64,000 nt of DNA from Sphingobacterium multivorum (GTDB taxonomy: Bacteria > Bacteroidota > Bacteroidia > Sphingobacteriales > Sphingobacteriaceae): NCBI RefSeq assembly GCF_900457465.1, contig NZ_UAUU01000009.1, positions 558,001 to 622,000 of the forward strand, in the 5' to 3' direction. Shown piece by piece: positions 45,582 through 55,104 of the stretch. The translations under genes and the position numbers were made by a program. The notes below the pieces were generated by a model. The model ran no database searches and was not told the origin of the DNA. It was given only the letters and a program-made list of their open reading frames with translations. Position 1 is the stretch's first letter; each line of letters begins with the position of its first letter.

Positions 45582-47201
45582 ATGAGCTTAAACTTAGAAG
45601 GTATCTTCTACGAGGAGAAAGACATTCCCGCAGAATTTACGCTAGACGAACAGGTCGATCAAAGAGAGTTCCTTTCCAATGGAGAAATGATTTCTTGGAC
45701 GGGTCAAGTAAACGAAGTATTTTCACCTATCTGTGTAAAGACTAAGGACGGCTTGAAACGTAAGCGCATCGGTAGTTTCCCTGTTTGTACTGAAAAAGAG
45801 TCCATGGAAGCCTTGGAAGCTGCTGTAAAAGCATACGACAATGGCCGTGGAGAATGGCCGACAATGAGCGTTGCCGATCGTATTACTTGTGTTGAAAATT
45901 TCACACAAAAGATGATTGCCAAGAAGGACATTGTTGTCAAGCTTATTATGTGGGAAATTGGCAAATCCTATGCTGACTCTGTTAAGGAGTTTGACCGTAC
46001 GGTAGAGTATATCTACGCAACGATCGACGCATTGAAAGATATTGACCGCGATTCTTCCCGTTTTCAGATCGAACAAGGTATTATAGCCCAAATCAGAAGA
46101 TCTCCACTAGGAGTTGTTTTATGTATGGGACCATTCAACTATCCATTGAATGAAACCTTCACAACGTTGATCCCTGCTTTGATCATGGGGAACACGATGT
46201 TGTTCAAACCACCTAAACATGGTACATTATTACATTACCCTTTATTAGAGGCTTTCAAAACAAGCTTCCCGAAAGGCGTTGTCAATACAATTTATGGTCG
46301 TGGAAACAAGATCGTTCCAAGTCTTATGCAGTCTGGAAGATCAATGTGTTGACGTTGATCGGTTCAAGCCGTGTTGCTGACGAACTTAAGAAATTACATC
46401 CTAAAGTTAACCGTCTACGCGCAATTCTTGGTCTTGACGCAAAAAAATGCGGCAATCATCACGAAGGATGCCGATTTAAATCTTGCTGTTTCTGAAACCG
46501 TACTGGGTTCTCTTTCATTCAATGGCCAACGCTGTACCGCACTTAAAATTATCTATGTACACCGCAGCTTGGCACAAGAGTTCCTAAAACGTCTTTCTGC
46601 GGAAGTTGCTAAACTAAAGTATGGTATGCCTTGGGAAAAAGGCGTGTCTTTGACACCTCTTCCAGAGGTTAACAAACCAGCTTATCTGACGGAATGTATC
46701 GAAGATGCAAAAGCGTATGGTGCAAAGGTGATTAACGAAAATGGTGGACAAGTAGCAGAATCTTTCTTCTACCCAGCGATCGTTTATCCGGTCAATTCTC
46801 AAATGAAACTTTACAGAGAGGAACAATTTGGTCCAGTTATCCCTGTTGTGCCATTTGATGACCTTGAGGAACCTATCGAGTACCTGATCGGCTCTTCGCA
46901 TGGACAACAGGTCAGTATCTTTAGTAACAATGCGGCTGTTGTGTCGTCTTTAATCGATCCATTGGTCAATCAGGTAAGTCGTGTCAATATCAACTGCCAA
47001 TGTCAACGTGGTCCAGATACCTTCCCTTTCACCGGAAGAAAAGATAGCGCTGAGGGAACATTATCCGTTGTGGATGCTTTGCGTTCATTCTCGATACGAT
47101 CGCTGGTCGCGGCAAAGTTCACCGATGAAAACAAGAAATTGTTGAATGACATTGTTAGTGAAAATGAATCGAACTTTTTAAGTACCAAATACATTTTCTA
47201 A
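45582..47201 (+). pseudogene. gapN: NADP-dependent glyceraldehyde-3-phosphate dehydrogenase, two compensating 1-base indels (probably sequence error)
   Basis: Repaired, it is a 539-residue aldehyde dehydrogenase of the non-phosphorylating GAPDH type: glyceraldehyde-3-phosphate + NADP + water to 3-phosphoglycerate + NADPH. Cofactor region [34 protein letters not shown], then GSLSFNGQRCTALKIIYVH with catalytic Cys318, and the C-terminal SRVNINCQCQRGPDTFPFTGRKDSAEGTLSV. A base is missing in the A-run 46337-46338 and one is extra in the A-run 46441-46447, so only about 35 codons are out of frame. Position after the KDPG aldolase and transporter suggests it uses the triose released by that aldolase. 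Confidence 0.9.
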
Positions 47202-47214
47202 TAGCATTATCTCT

Positions 47215-47269
47215 AAAAAAAGCGACACCGCAGGATGATTTTAGATCATCTCGCGGTGTCGCTTTTTTT
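47215..47269. terminator. Bidirectional rho-independent terminator
   Basis: Perfect 17-bp inverted repeat AAAAAAAGCGACACCGC / GCGGTGTCGCTTTTTTT, 21-base loop, between the convergent gapN and TonB-dependent receptor genes. Confidence 0.93.
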
Positions 47270-47284
47270 AGAAAATTCAAGGGC

Positions 47285-49693
47285 CTATAGCGCTCTTTCT
47301 TTCTCCTCATTACTTGTATCTTTCTTACGATAGTTGTTTTTTAAATTTCCGAATTTATACGAATAGGTCAATCGAACCACGCGACGATCTTGGTATTGCC
47401 TGATACTGGAGTCAAAATCGCCGAAATTGGTTTTCAGATTCTGATTCCCTGTATTAAACAAGTCGCTCACCGCCAGCTTCAACGAACTACGTTGATCTTT
47501 AAATGTCTTGGTCGCTCCTACCTCCATATCCCAACGGGCCTTCATATCGTATACATTATAGTTGAACGGCGAGAAATACCTCAAATTGACATTAGCGGAC
47601 AGACTTTTCGCCAGTTTTAAATTGTGCATCGATGTAGCCTGCAAAAGAAAGGAGGTCCTTTTCAGCGGATAACCACTCACCATGCCATCAAAGTTAAAGT
47701 GGATGCCTGTAATATTGTTATTCATGCTCCAAATCTTGGATACCGTAACCGGGATGTTCAGATTCAGATAAGCCGTCAAATTTTTACCTAAATTTTCACG
47801 TATAACCCACGTTTGTTTTAGCACCGAATCTTGCCCCATGCTCTCTACAATCGCATCCCGCACATCGTTAATACCCAATGTCACATTATAACGTTGCATC
47901 AAGGTATAGTTTAGGGTGAATTCATTGGAAAATTGCGGATTCAGATAAGGATTACCACGTTCAAAGGTTAGTTTATCAATAAAATAATCAAAAGGATTCA
48001 ACTGTCGGTAATTAGGACGCGTGATCTTCCTTGCGTAACCTAAGGAAAGGATATGATTCTCATGGAGTGTATACGTCAGATTTGCATTCGGAAAAAGTTT
48101 AAAGTAATTCCGTTTCACTTGCTTATTTAAGGTCAACGAGTTCCCGTCAGAAAATGTATATTCTCCCCTCGCGCCGACCTTCAGGCCCCATTTCCCTATG
48201 GTATTATTATAGTCTATATATCCAGCGGCGATCTGCTCCTTATACACAAAATGATTCGTACGCTTTTCATTATTAATCCAGGAATTGTTCAAAAAGTCTT
48301 CAAAGGTTAAATCGTTATCCGACGTAACGTTAGAATATTTAGCCCCCATCTCAAGCTTGGAGACCTTCGATAACGGTTGTTCATAATCCAGTTTGGCGAC
48401 ATAGATATCGATTCCGATAGGCATTCTACTGCGTTGGATCTCTTCGGGCGTAATCGCATCCATCTGACCATCAAAATATTGGTTATTATAACCTACGCGT
48501 TTGCTGCTTTTGAATTTACTCCAATCCAGGTCAAGGGTAAGTTTTCTGCCATTCGAATCAATTCTAAACTCATTGTTTAAATTAGCGGAGTAACGATCAA
48601 ATAATTCTTTGAACTGCGATGTTGAAATCAAAAGCGAATCCAATGTTGTAAAAGACTTTCCTACATTGGTTTTACTATCGTTATCGTTGTATTCGATATT
48701 ATTCGATCCATTAAACTGCAGGGTTAAGGTGTTTCTGGCCGATGTCCTTTGCTCAACACCGAAGCGATAGGAATGGTTCTGTTCCTTTTCGTCCAATATC
48801 GACCTTTGTTTAAAATAGGTCTTTTCACCTTTATTCTGAATAACACGATCAAGCAGAAGCTTCCGGTGGCTTTTCTCATCCGAACACGCATACGATCCAA
48901 ATACTGTCGTATTGTTCTTCTTATAGTTTAAGGATAAGGAGCTATTCCCTCTGAATTTTTCTCCCCTCCCTGCCGTCATGTTAAAGGTTCCGTTAAAACC
49001 TTCCATCCGATTTTTTTTGAGTACAATATTAATTGTACCCACTGCCCCCTCAGCGTCATCTTTTGCTGCACGCGTAGTAATCACTTCGACGGACTTAATC
49101 TGATTGCCATCCGTACTCTTCAAAAAATTCACCAACTGTTCACCGGACATATAGGTCTGCCGACCATCAATGGTCACGGATACACCAGATTGCCCCATCA
49201 ACTGTAGGTTATTATTGTTATCTAAACTCACTCCAGGAGCCCGCTGTACAATATCTAAGGCATTATTCCCTGCGGCCAAAGGCGAATTTTCCACATTTAA
49301 AACCAGTTTACCAGGCTTGCTTTCAACCATCGGCCGCTTACCCTCTACGGCGACCTCTTGCAATTTTCGTGTATCCGTGTTCAGCAGGATCGCCGGGACC
49401 TTGTGGTCTGATTTGCTGATATCAAAAACATTGCTCTTATTGGTGGTATACCCGACCATTTTCGCCTCGACATAATAACTTCCAGCTTGTATATCCGAAA
49501 ATTGGTATTCTCCATTTTCATCAGTAACAACGGCTTTCAGAATGACAGTCGTCTTTGCCTTCATCAGATAAGCAGTTGCCGAGACCAAAGGCACATTATT
49601 TTCCACATGTACTTTGCCTGTAACTTTCACTTGCGCATAGGCAAATGAAGTAATTAAAAAATTTAAGAGTAAGAGGTAAAAATATCTTTTCAT
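47285..49693 (-). CDS. TonB-dependent outer membrane beta-barrel receptor
   Basis: 802 residues. Signal peptide (about 1-20), carboxypeptidase-regulatory-like domain at about 22-110 (VTGKVHVENNVPLVSATAYLMKAKTTVILKAVVTDENGEYQFSDIQAGSYYVEAKMVGY), plug (LDIVQRAPGVSLDNNNNLQLMGQSGVSVTIDGRQTYMSGEQL) and an outer-membrane beta-barrel of the OMP_b-brl_3 type. The receptor is not of SusC type and has no SusD neighbour. Ligand unknown (siderophore, peptide or small molecule). It is monocistronic. Confidence 0.92.
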   Translation of the reverse strand: MKRYFYLLLLNFLITSFAYAQVKVTGKVHVENNVPLVSATAYLMKAKTTVILKAVVTDENGEYQFSDIQAGSYYVEAKMVGYTTNKSNVFDISKSDHKVPAILLNTDTRKLQEVAVEGKRPMVESKPGKLVLNVENSPLAAGNNALDIVQRAPGVSLDNNNNLQLMGQSGVSVTIDGRQTYMSGEQLVNFLKSTDGNQIKSVEVITTRAAKDDAEGAVGTINIVLKKNRMEGFNGTFNMTAGRGEKFRGNSSLSLNYKKNNTTVFGSYACSDEKSHRKLLLDRVIQNKGEKTYFKQRSILDEKEQNHSYRFGVEQRTSARNTLTLQFNGSNNIEYNDNDSKTNVGKSFTTLDSLLISTSQFKELFDRYSANLNNEFRIDSNGRKLTLDLDWSKFKSSKRVGYNNQYFDGQMDAITPEEIQRSRMPIGIDIYVAKLDYEQPLSKVSKLEMGAKYSNVTSDNDLTFEDFLNNSWINNEKRTNHFVYKEQIAAGYIDYNNTIGKWGLKVGARGEYTFSDGNSLTLNKQVKRNYFKLFPNANLTYTLHENHILSLGYARKITRPNYRQLNPFDYFIDKLTFERGNPYLNPQFSNEFTLNYTLMQRYNVTLGINDVRDAIVESMGQDSVLKQTWVIRENLGKNLTAYLNLNIPVTVSKIWSMNNNITGIHFNFDGMVSGYPLKRTSFLLQATSMHNLKLAKSLSANVNLRYFSPFNYNVYDMKARWDMEVGATKTFKDQRSSLKLAVSDLFNTGNQNLKTNFGDFDSSIRQYQDRRVVRLTYSYKFGNLKNNYRKKDTSNEEKERAL

Positions 49694-49799
49694 TCGTTTA
49701 TAAATAGGTGTAATAGCATTTACTTTTAATGGTATTAAATAGGCTTATAACACGAAGGTCAGTACTGATTTTCGATTGGTTATAGCGGTAATAATTTGT

Positions 49800-49819
49800 C
49801 TTCCGCCTTCAGGCGGAAG
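49800..49819 (-). terminator. Short hairpin downstream of the PspC gene
   Basis: CTTCCGCC / GGCGGAAG 8-bp GC-rich stem, loop TTCA, 11 bases after the PspC-protein stop. No strong U-tract follows in the minus direction (ACAAATT), so termination is uncertain. Confidence 0.45.
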
Positions 49820-49830
49820 ATTGGTTTATG

Positions 49831-51501
49831 TTATTTCTTTTTTGTCTCTATGGTAACACCATCTTTTTTGAGATTAATAATGGTATCCCGACGGATGACA
49901 ACAGACGTATCATGTGCAACTACCTCATTCCCCTCAGTGGCTGTTTCGTCACTGTCATCTGACTTTTTGGGCGGCAAGGCACATTTCAACCCAAGTGATG
50001 TAACTACAAATTCGACTTCTTTTATATCCCTTAGATCTTCACTATAACGGTCACGACATTCGTAAAATGAAATATCCCTTAATTTATCTTCCAAATTATC
50101 ATTAATGATCAACTTGGTACCTACTGGGAGAAACAACGTAATATTGACTTCTTGATCCCGATAGAGCTCACCTTCATTCAATTGGAACGCATTGTCAAAT
50201 GTTAATGATGTACTATCTTGTCTCAATGCATAGTTAATTTTACCAGCTCTATCCGTTGCGACTTTATAAGAATTTCCTTTAGCCGAATACTCATAACGTA
50301 CATATGGTTCTTGCAAAGAGTCAATACGCTCAATTCGAATACGGATATTACGCCTCAAATAGGTTGAAACGTTTTCATTTTTAATACCGATACCACTTCT
50401 CACACCATTTTTTAAGCGGATTACCCGAATATCATTTTCATTTAAGTAATAAACAGCCTGTTTTTGCAGTGGCTTCTCTTCAACAATCGTACTAGACTCT
50501 TTGAATTCCTTTGCTACCGATGTAGCGTAGTAGATGATACCGCCTATCGATGCCAACCAGACTAAAAACAAGGTGGTTGTCAAATAATTGTTCATTGGTT
50601 TTTTCTCGAAGAGAACACGGAGAAGCAAATAGAACAAGCCGGCGAAAGGGATAAAAATGGCCAAGAAACCCGCGATCAAAGCGAAAGGTACATCGCTCGG
50701 ATTCATGAGGTAGAAAGGACCAGAATCGTCCATGACGTCAGGAATTACGTTCACAATAGCCAGTGCAAAGAAGATAAGTCCAATGATCAATCCGATGAGC
50801 GTTAACCCGACGATAATAACAAAGAATACGCCGATAACTTTCACAAAGACCTGCAATAATTTAGCAACACCATCTCCGGTGCGGTCCATTCCCCTCGAGA
50901 ACGAGTCCCTTACCCCGCTCATTTCTTCATCAAAAGAACGTTTGAAGTTCTGAATATTCGGTGCTTCACCACGCATTTCCATCTTATCTGCACGGGTTAC
51001 AGCGAGCGGCATTACGATCCATAGGATAACATAGACCAATACGCCCGATCCACCGATCACAACAAATAAAGCAAAGAGTAAGCGTACCCATTTCGCCTCA
51101 ATACCAAAAAAGTGCCCCAATCCACTACATACTCCACTGAAAACTTTGTCATCGGGATCGCGCATCAGCTTCTTCCCTACTTTAAAACCATCTGCATTTG
51201 GCTGGCGCTGAAAAGACGCATAACCATCCTGATCCTCAGACTCGAAATCGCTGACGCTCCCCATTTGCTCGATAACGGCATTAACATCGTCCATATTCAG
51301 AACTTCTTTGCTGCCAGCCTGAATCTTCTCGGTAAACATTTCAGAAATACGATTTTCGATGTCCTCCAAAATCTCCTTACTATCTTCCGATTGTCCAAAG
51401 TGCTTCTTTATATCAATCATGTAGGAGCGAAGCACCTCATAAGCATCCTCTTCAATATGGAAGACGATACTATTTATGTTGATAATTATTGTCTTATTCA
51501 T
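49831..51501 (-). CDS. PspC-domain membrane protein
   Basis: 556 residues from MNKTIIININSIVFHIEEDAYEVL (51501); the earlier in-frame ATG (51534) would overlap PadR deeply. N-terminal helical segment, PspC domain at about 118-175 (LMRDPDDKVFSGVCSGLGHFFGIEAKWVRLLFALFVVIGGSGVLVYVILWIVMPL), several further membrane helices, then a large C-terminal domain of beta-strand character. It is an envelope stress protein by family. The ATG overlaps the end of the PadR-type regulator gene by 8 bases, a frequent Bacteroidota pair in which PadR controls both. Confidence 0.9.
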   Translation of the reverse strand: MNKTIIININSIVFHIEEDAYEVLRSYMIDIKKHFGQSEDSKEILEDIENRISEMFTEKIQAGSKEVLNMDDVNAVIEQMGSVSDFESEDQDGYASFQRQPNADGFKVGKKLMRDPDDKVFSGVCSGLGHFFGIEAKWVRLLFALFVVIGGSGVLVYVILWIVMPLAVTRADKMEMRGEAPNIQNFKRSFDEEMSGVRDSFSRGMDRTGDGVAKLLQVFVKVIGVFFVIIVGLTLIGLIIGLIFFALAIVNVIPDVMDDSGPFYLMNPSDVPFALIAGFLAIFIPFAGLFYLLLRVLFEKKPMNNYLTTTLFLVWLASIGGIIYYATSVAKEFKESSTIVEEKPLQKQAVYYLNENDIRVIRLKNGVRSGIGIKNENVSTYLRRNIRIRIERIDSLQEPYVRYEYSAKGNSYKVATDRAGKINYALRQDSTSLTFDNAFQLNEGELYRDQEVNITLFLPVGTKLIINDNLEDKLRDISFYECRDRYSEDLRDIKEVEFVVTSLGLKCALPPKKSDDSDETATEGNEVVAHDTSVVIRRDTIINLKKDGVTIETKKK

Positions 51502-51865
51502 CGTTATTATCTTTAACTGGTTTAGTTGAATCATTGTTTCTACCCACCAATGACGTGTTTACAGCAAACACGAGCTCATTCCAGGTAACATCTAGTCGCG
51601 AAAGGACTTCTAACCCTTCTTGGGTAATTTCATAATATTTTCTAGGCGGACCTGAAGTTGACTCCTTCCATATATAGCTTAACAGTCCATTGTTTTTTAG
51701 ACGTGTTAGAAGCGGATATAAGGTTCCTTCCACAACCAATAATTGAGCTTTTTTCAGTTCGCTGATAATATCGGAGGCATAAATTTCTCCTCGAGAAATT
51801 ATGGATAGGATACAATATTCAAGTATCCCCTTCCTCATTTGGATTTGTGTATTTTCAGCTATCAT
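51494..51865 (-). CDS. PadR-family transcriptional regulator
   Basis: 123 residues from MIAENTQIQMRKGILEYCILSII (51865); the longer frame (51931) runs through the promoter and operator. Winged helix domain: RKGILEYCILSIISRGEIYASDIISELKKAQLLVVEGTLYPLLTRLKNNGLLSYIWKESTSGPPRKYYEITQEGLEVL, where EGTLYPLLxRL and GPPRKYYxIT are the PadR signatures. It is the first gene of the PadR-PspC pair and probably represses it through the dyad at 51883-51925. Confidence 0.92.
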   Translation of the reverse strand: MIAENTQIQMRKGILEYCILSIISRGEIYASDIISELKKAQLLVVEGTLYPLLTRLKNNGLLSYIWKESTSGPPRKYYEITQEGLEVLSRLDVTWNELVFAVNTSLVGRNNDSTKPVKDNNDE

Positions 51866-51872
51866 AACAATA

Positions 51873-51925
51873 CAAAGATATATGTATTTTATGGTACCAT
51901 GCAATACATAGTACCATACAAAACA
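51873..51925 (-). promoter_or_regulatory. PadR promoter with overlapping operator dyad
   Basis: The -7 box TATCTTTG is at 51873-51880 and a TTG lies 21 bases away at 51902-51904. Across that -33 region is a large imperfect inverted repeat: TGTATTTTATGGTAC (51883-51897) and GTACCATACAAAACA (51911-51925), 13 of 15 positions matching around a 13-base centre. Placement over the promoter fits autorepression by PadR. Confidence 0.65.
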
Positions 51926-52019
51926 AAACAATCCAACTAAACAACTGATTTACAGTGAAATAATTTTTAAATAAATAATATTTTTATTTCTATCAGGAAA
52001 TTTTTGGATATTTATCGCC

Positions 52020-52406
52020 ATGATTAAAATCTTATTAGACTATAAGTGGTGTTTTATTTGGGCCATAATAGTTATTGTTTTATGCACCCTCCCGGGCAAT
52101 AATTTTGATGCAGTTCCCGCCTATCCAGGTATGGATAAATTAGTCCATTGTGGGATGTTCTTTGTTTTCTGTACATTGCTATACAACGGTGTAATCCAGC
52201 AATTCCACGGTAAACCGACCCGTTGGCTTCCAATCTTTGTCGTTTCCATCCTTGGTTTTTTATTTGCAGGACTGACAGAGTTACTTCAGCTTTATATTTT
52301 TACGTATCGCAGCGGTGACTGGTGGGATTTATTTGCAGACAGCATCGGAATCGGCATGGCAGGATTTGCCTATCTCCTAAACTATGTCAACCGACGTCGC
52401 AAATAA
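52020..52406 (+). CDS. VanZ-family membrane protein
   Basis: 128 residues, four membrane helices. The VanZ-like signature is visible: LPGNNFDAVPAYPGMDKLVHCGMFFVFCTLLY (the MDKxxHxxxF motif) and LTELLQLYIFTYRSGDWWDLFADSIGIGMAG (the Q-x(5)-R-x-GxxxDLxxNxxG type motif). The function of these small VanZ proteins outside glycopeptide resistance clusters is unknown. It has no cotranscribed neighbour. Confidence 0.9.
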   Translation: MIKILLDYKWCFIWAIIVIVLCTLPGNNFDAVPAYPGMDKLVHCGMFFVFCTLLYNGVIQQFHGKPTRWLPIFVVSILGFLFAGLTELLQLYIFTYRSGDWWDLFADSIGIGMAGFAYLLNYVNRRRK

Positions 52407-52536
52407 CGTGTTGAATTCGTTTTGACCTGGTCATTACTATTGAAGGCATGGCCTGCTCGTAATAGTGGTTACCGTAATTATTGAATTTGCTTTATCCGGA
52501 CGGAGAAGGGTATAAGTTATGGGATAGACTTTCGAA

Positions 52537-53235
52537 CTAGGCTCTTGCCAGCGTAGCAACAGATACCCTGCAATCAACTGCATCTAAGAGTGTCAATGCT
52601 GCTGAAACAACCGTTGCTCCCGTGGTCAATACATCGTCAACCACAAGGATATGTACGTTAGCCGGCAACATAGTGCCTTTGTAATCGAAAATATCACTTA
52701 CATTGTCGTACCGGTCGATCCGCCCCTTACCCGTTTGGCTCATTGTCGCTTTCTTCCTGACCAAAATATCTTCCCGCAGGGGGATTCCCATTGCTCTGGA
52801 CAACCCTCTTCCGAAGTAAGTGGATTGGTTGTAGCCTCTTTTTCGGAATTTGCTACGGTGCAATGGCACAGGAACAATACAATTGATATCCTGATAGGCC
52901 TTTGTTTTGATTAATTTTAAGCCGTATAGATAACCAAAATATTCTGCAAGAAAAGGTTGGTTGTTGTATTTAATCTGATAAATGAGGCGCTCTACGCGAC
53001 TATCCTTTTGCAATAATAAGAATGAACAGGCCTCTTCCACCGGAGCTTTCCCCCAGAGCTGTCTTGCGGTATCATTATCCGAATATTCGTGAAAGTTAGT
53101 ATAGGGCAAATGGAAATCGCATGCTGTACAGACAAACTTTTCCTGATATTTTAGCACACAGCCGCAACAGCCACATTCCCTTGGAAAAAATATGGCTATA
53201 AAATCGCTAAACACCTTATTTAATTCGGATTTCAT
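52537..53235 (-). CDS. comF: ComF-family phosphoribosyltransferase-like protein
   Basis: 232 residues. An N-terminal zinc-ribbon (CGCCGCVLKYQEKFVCTACDFHLP) followed by the double-zinc-ribbon-to-PRTase architecture; the PRPP-binding loop is HILVVDDVLTTGATVVSA near residue 198-215, and RKRGYNQSTYFGRGLS is the ComF motif. In naturally competent bacteria ComF is needed for DNA uptake or processing. It follows rlmN in the same direction with a 41-base gap. Confidence 0.9.
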   Translation of the reverse strand: MKSELNKVFSDFIAIFFPRECGCCGCVLKYQEKFVCTACDFHLPYTNFHEYSDNDTARQLWGKAPVEEACSFLLLQKDSRVERLIYQIKYNNQPFLAEYFGYLYGLKLIKTKAYQDINCIVPVPLHRSKFRKRGYNQSTYFGRGLSRAMGIPLREDILVRKKATMSQTGKGRIDRYDNVSDIFDYKGTMLPANVHILVVDDVLTTGATVVSAALTLLDAVDCRVSVATLARA

Positions 53236-53276
53236 CTGGTTAATTCCCCTATTAAAGATAGGAACTATCCTTCAGA

Positions 53277-54347
53277 TTATGCTTCGGATTCCTCTTTTTC
53301 CTTATCCTTGATTGCTAATTGTCCGCAGGCTGCATCGATATCTTTACCACGGCTACGTCTCACATTCGTGATGATACCTTGGCTTTTTAAATAATTTGCA
53401 AATACCTCGATTTTATCTGCTTCAGCATTCAGGAAATCGGCCAATGCGATAGGGTTGTATTCAATCAGGTTGACCTTACAAGGAACATGTTTACAGAACT
53501 TGGCCAGTTCTTTTGCATCCTCCAGCTCATCATTGAAATTGTTAAAGACAATATATTCAAATGTAATGGGGTTCTTTGTTTTCGCATAAAAATATTTGAG
53601 TGCTTCGGCCAGTGCCTTTAGTGAGTTCTGCTCATTGATAGGCATAATTTCATTCCGTTTTTTGTCATTTGCCGCATGCAAAGAAAGTGCTAGGTTAAAA
53701 CGTACCTGATCATCACCCAATTTCTTAATCATTTTTGCGATACCCGCTGTGGACACCGTGATCCGCTTGGCGGCCATATTCAATCCATCCGGCGCTGTAA
53801 TGCGCTCAACAGACTTCATCATATTGGCATAATTCAACAAGGGCTCGCCCATCCCCATATAAACGATATTTGTCAGTGGCTGCCCATAGTGCTCTTCGGC
53901 TTGCTTGCTGATAAGAACGACTTGATCATAGATCTCATCGGCATTGAGGTTACGTTTACGATCCATATAACCTGTTGCACAGAACTTACAGGTCAAGCTA
54001 CAGCCCACCTGTGAGCTGACACAAGCGGTCATTCGTTCCGGAGCAGGTATTAACACCCCTTCAATGATGTTGTTGTCATAGAGCCAAAAACTACTTTTAA
54101 TTGTTTTATCTGAGCTGATCTGAGATTCTTTGACTGTAACTGCATTGATCGTAAAATTCGCTTTCAGCTTCTCACGAAGGGGCTTACTCAAATTACTCAT
54201 CTGATCAAAATCTACGCAAGATTTCACCCAAATCCATTCATAAATCTGCTTCGCACGAAAGCCCTGCTCCCCCAACGCGGTAAGTTGATCTTTGATCTCA
54301 TCCAAAGACAAACTCCTGATATCTATTATTTTACTTTTTTCAATCAC
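53277..54347 (-). CDS. rlmN: Dual-specificity RNA methyltransferase RlmN
   Basis: 356 residues when started at GTG 54347. A longer frame begins at ATG 54377, but its codons Tyr-Leu-Cys are the -7 promoter box TATCTTTG itself, so the GTG is preferred. Radical-SAM enzyme that methylates A2503 in 23S rRNA and A37 in some tRNAs. Cys motif QVGCSLTCKFCATG (Cys116, Cys120, Cys123), an upstream TACVSS, and the second catalytic Cys near the end in DAACGQLA (Cys341). TGEPLLN appears as MGEPLLNYANM. A terminator for the upstream gene ends just before the promoter. Confidence 0.93.
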   Translation of the reverse strand: MIEKSKIIDIRSLSLDEIKDQLTALGEQGFRAKQIYEWIWVKSCVDFDQMSNLSKPLREKLKANFTINAVTVKESQISSDKTIKSSFWLYDNNIIEGVLIPAPERMTACVSSQVGCSLTCKFCATGYMDRKRNLNADEIYDQVVLISKQAEEHYGQPLTNIVYMGMGEPLLNYANMMKSVERITAPDGLNMAAKRITVSTAGIAKMIKKLGDDQVRFNLALSLHAANDKKRNEIMPINEQNSLKALAEALKYFYAKTKNPITFEYIVFNNFNDELEDAKELAKFCKHVPCKVNLIEYNPIALADFLNAEADKIEVFANYLKSQGIITNVRRSRGKDIDAACGQLAIKDKEKEESEA

Positions 54348-54381
54348 GGTACAAAGATAAGAATAAATAAGTGACAAAAAA

Positions 54382-54406
54382 TCCCGTTCTAAGAAATAGA
54401 ACGGGA
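54382..54406 (-). terminator. Rho-independent terminator of the MiaE-like gene
   Basis: TCCCGTTCTA / TAGAACGGGA perfect 10-bp stem, 5-base loop, followed in the minus direction by TTTTTTG. It lies 45 bases after that gene's stop and just upstream of the rlmN promoter. Confidence 0.88.
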
Positions 54407-54451
54407 CAACTGTTATGTATGTGTTTTAAAATAGGTAGGAGCGAGGTTCAA

Positions 54452-55033
54452 TTAGCCATGAATGGCTTCTTTACTTCCGTACGACTGAATTAGCTTCCCT
54501 TCAAATTCCAACCACTCCTTCCAACGCTTTTCTACGTCGACGTCTACGGAATATTTGCGTGCAAAATTTAGAAATGTGGTATAATGATTTGCCTCAGACA
54601 CCATTAAATCATAGTAAAACTTCGCAAGATCTTTATCTTGAATATTTTGTGAAAGCACTCTAAAACGTTCGCAGCTACGGGCTTCAATCATCGCCGCGAA
54701 TAATAAACGGTCAATAAAAGCCATATTTCTACTGCCATCTTTTTTAGAGAATTTCATCAATTGACCGACATAATCATCTTTTCGTTCACGACCCAAGGTA
54801 TAGCCACGTTCTTTGATGATATCAATAACCATCTTAAAATGTTCCATTTCTTCGATTGCGATTGCTGTCAGCTCATGCACCAAATCTTCGTGTTCTGAGT
54901 TGTTGGTAATTAAGGATATGGCATTTGAAGCAGCCTTTTGTTCACACCAGGCATGATCTGTCAAAATCTCTTCTAAATTTCCTTCTGCAATGTTTGCCCA
55001 TCGCGGATCTGTCAACAACTTTAATCCAAGCAT
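54452..55033 (-). CDS. miaE: tRNA-(ms2io6A)-hydroxylase (MiaE family)
   Basis: 193 residues. Ferritin-like di-iron oxygenase that hydroxylates the isopentenyl side chain of ms2i6A37 in tRNA. The iron ligands are visible in ordered E/H motifs: DHAWCEQKAA, IEEMEHFKMV, EARSCERFRVL and SEANHYTTFL. Length and order match the non-proteobacterial MiaE group. Since MiaA and MiaB are not in the window, the exact substrate stays inferred. A -7-like TACCTTTG precedes the gene. Confidence 0.9.
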   Translation of the reverse strand: MLGLKLLTDPRWANIAEGNLEEILTDHAWCEQKAASNAISLITNNSEHEDLVHELTAIAIEEMEHFKMVIDIIKERGYTLGRERKDDYVGQLMKFSKKDGSRNMAFIDRLLFAAMIEARSCERFRVLSQNIQDKDLAKFYYDLMVSEANHYTTFLNFARKYSVDVDVEKRWKEWLEFEGKLIQSYGSKEAIHG

Positions 55034-55104
55034 CTTACTCTCTAAAATGATTTACGACACAAAGGTAGCGAATATCTGAGCGTTAAAAAAATGATAATCG
55101 CTCT

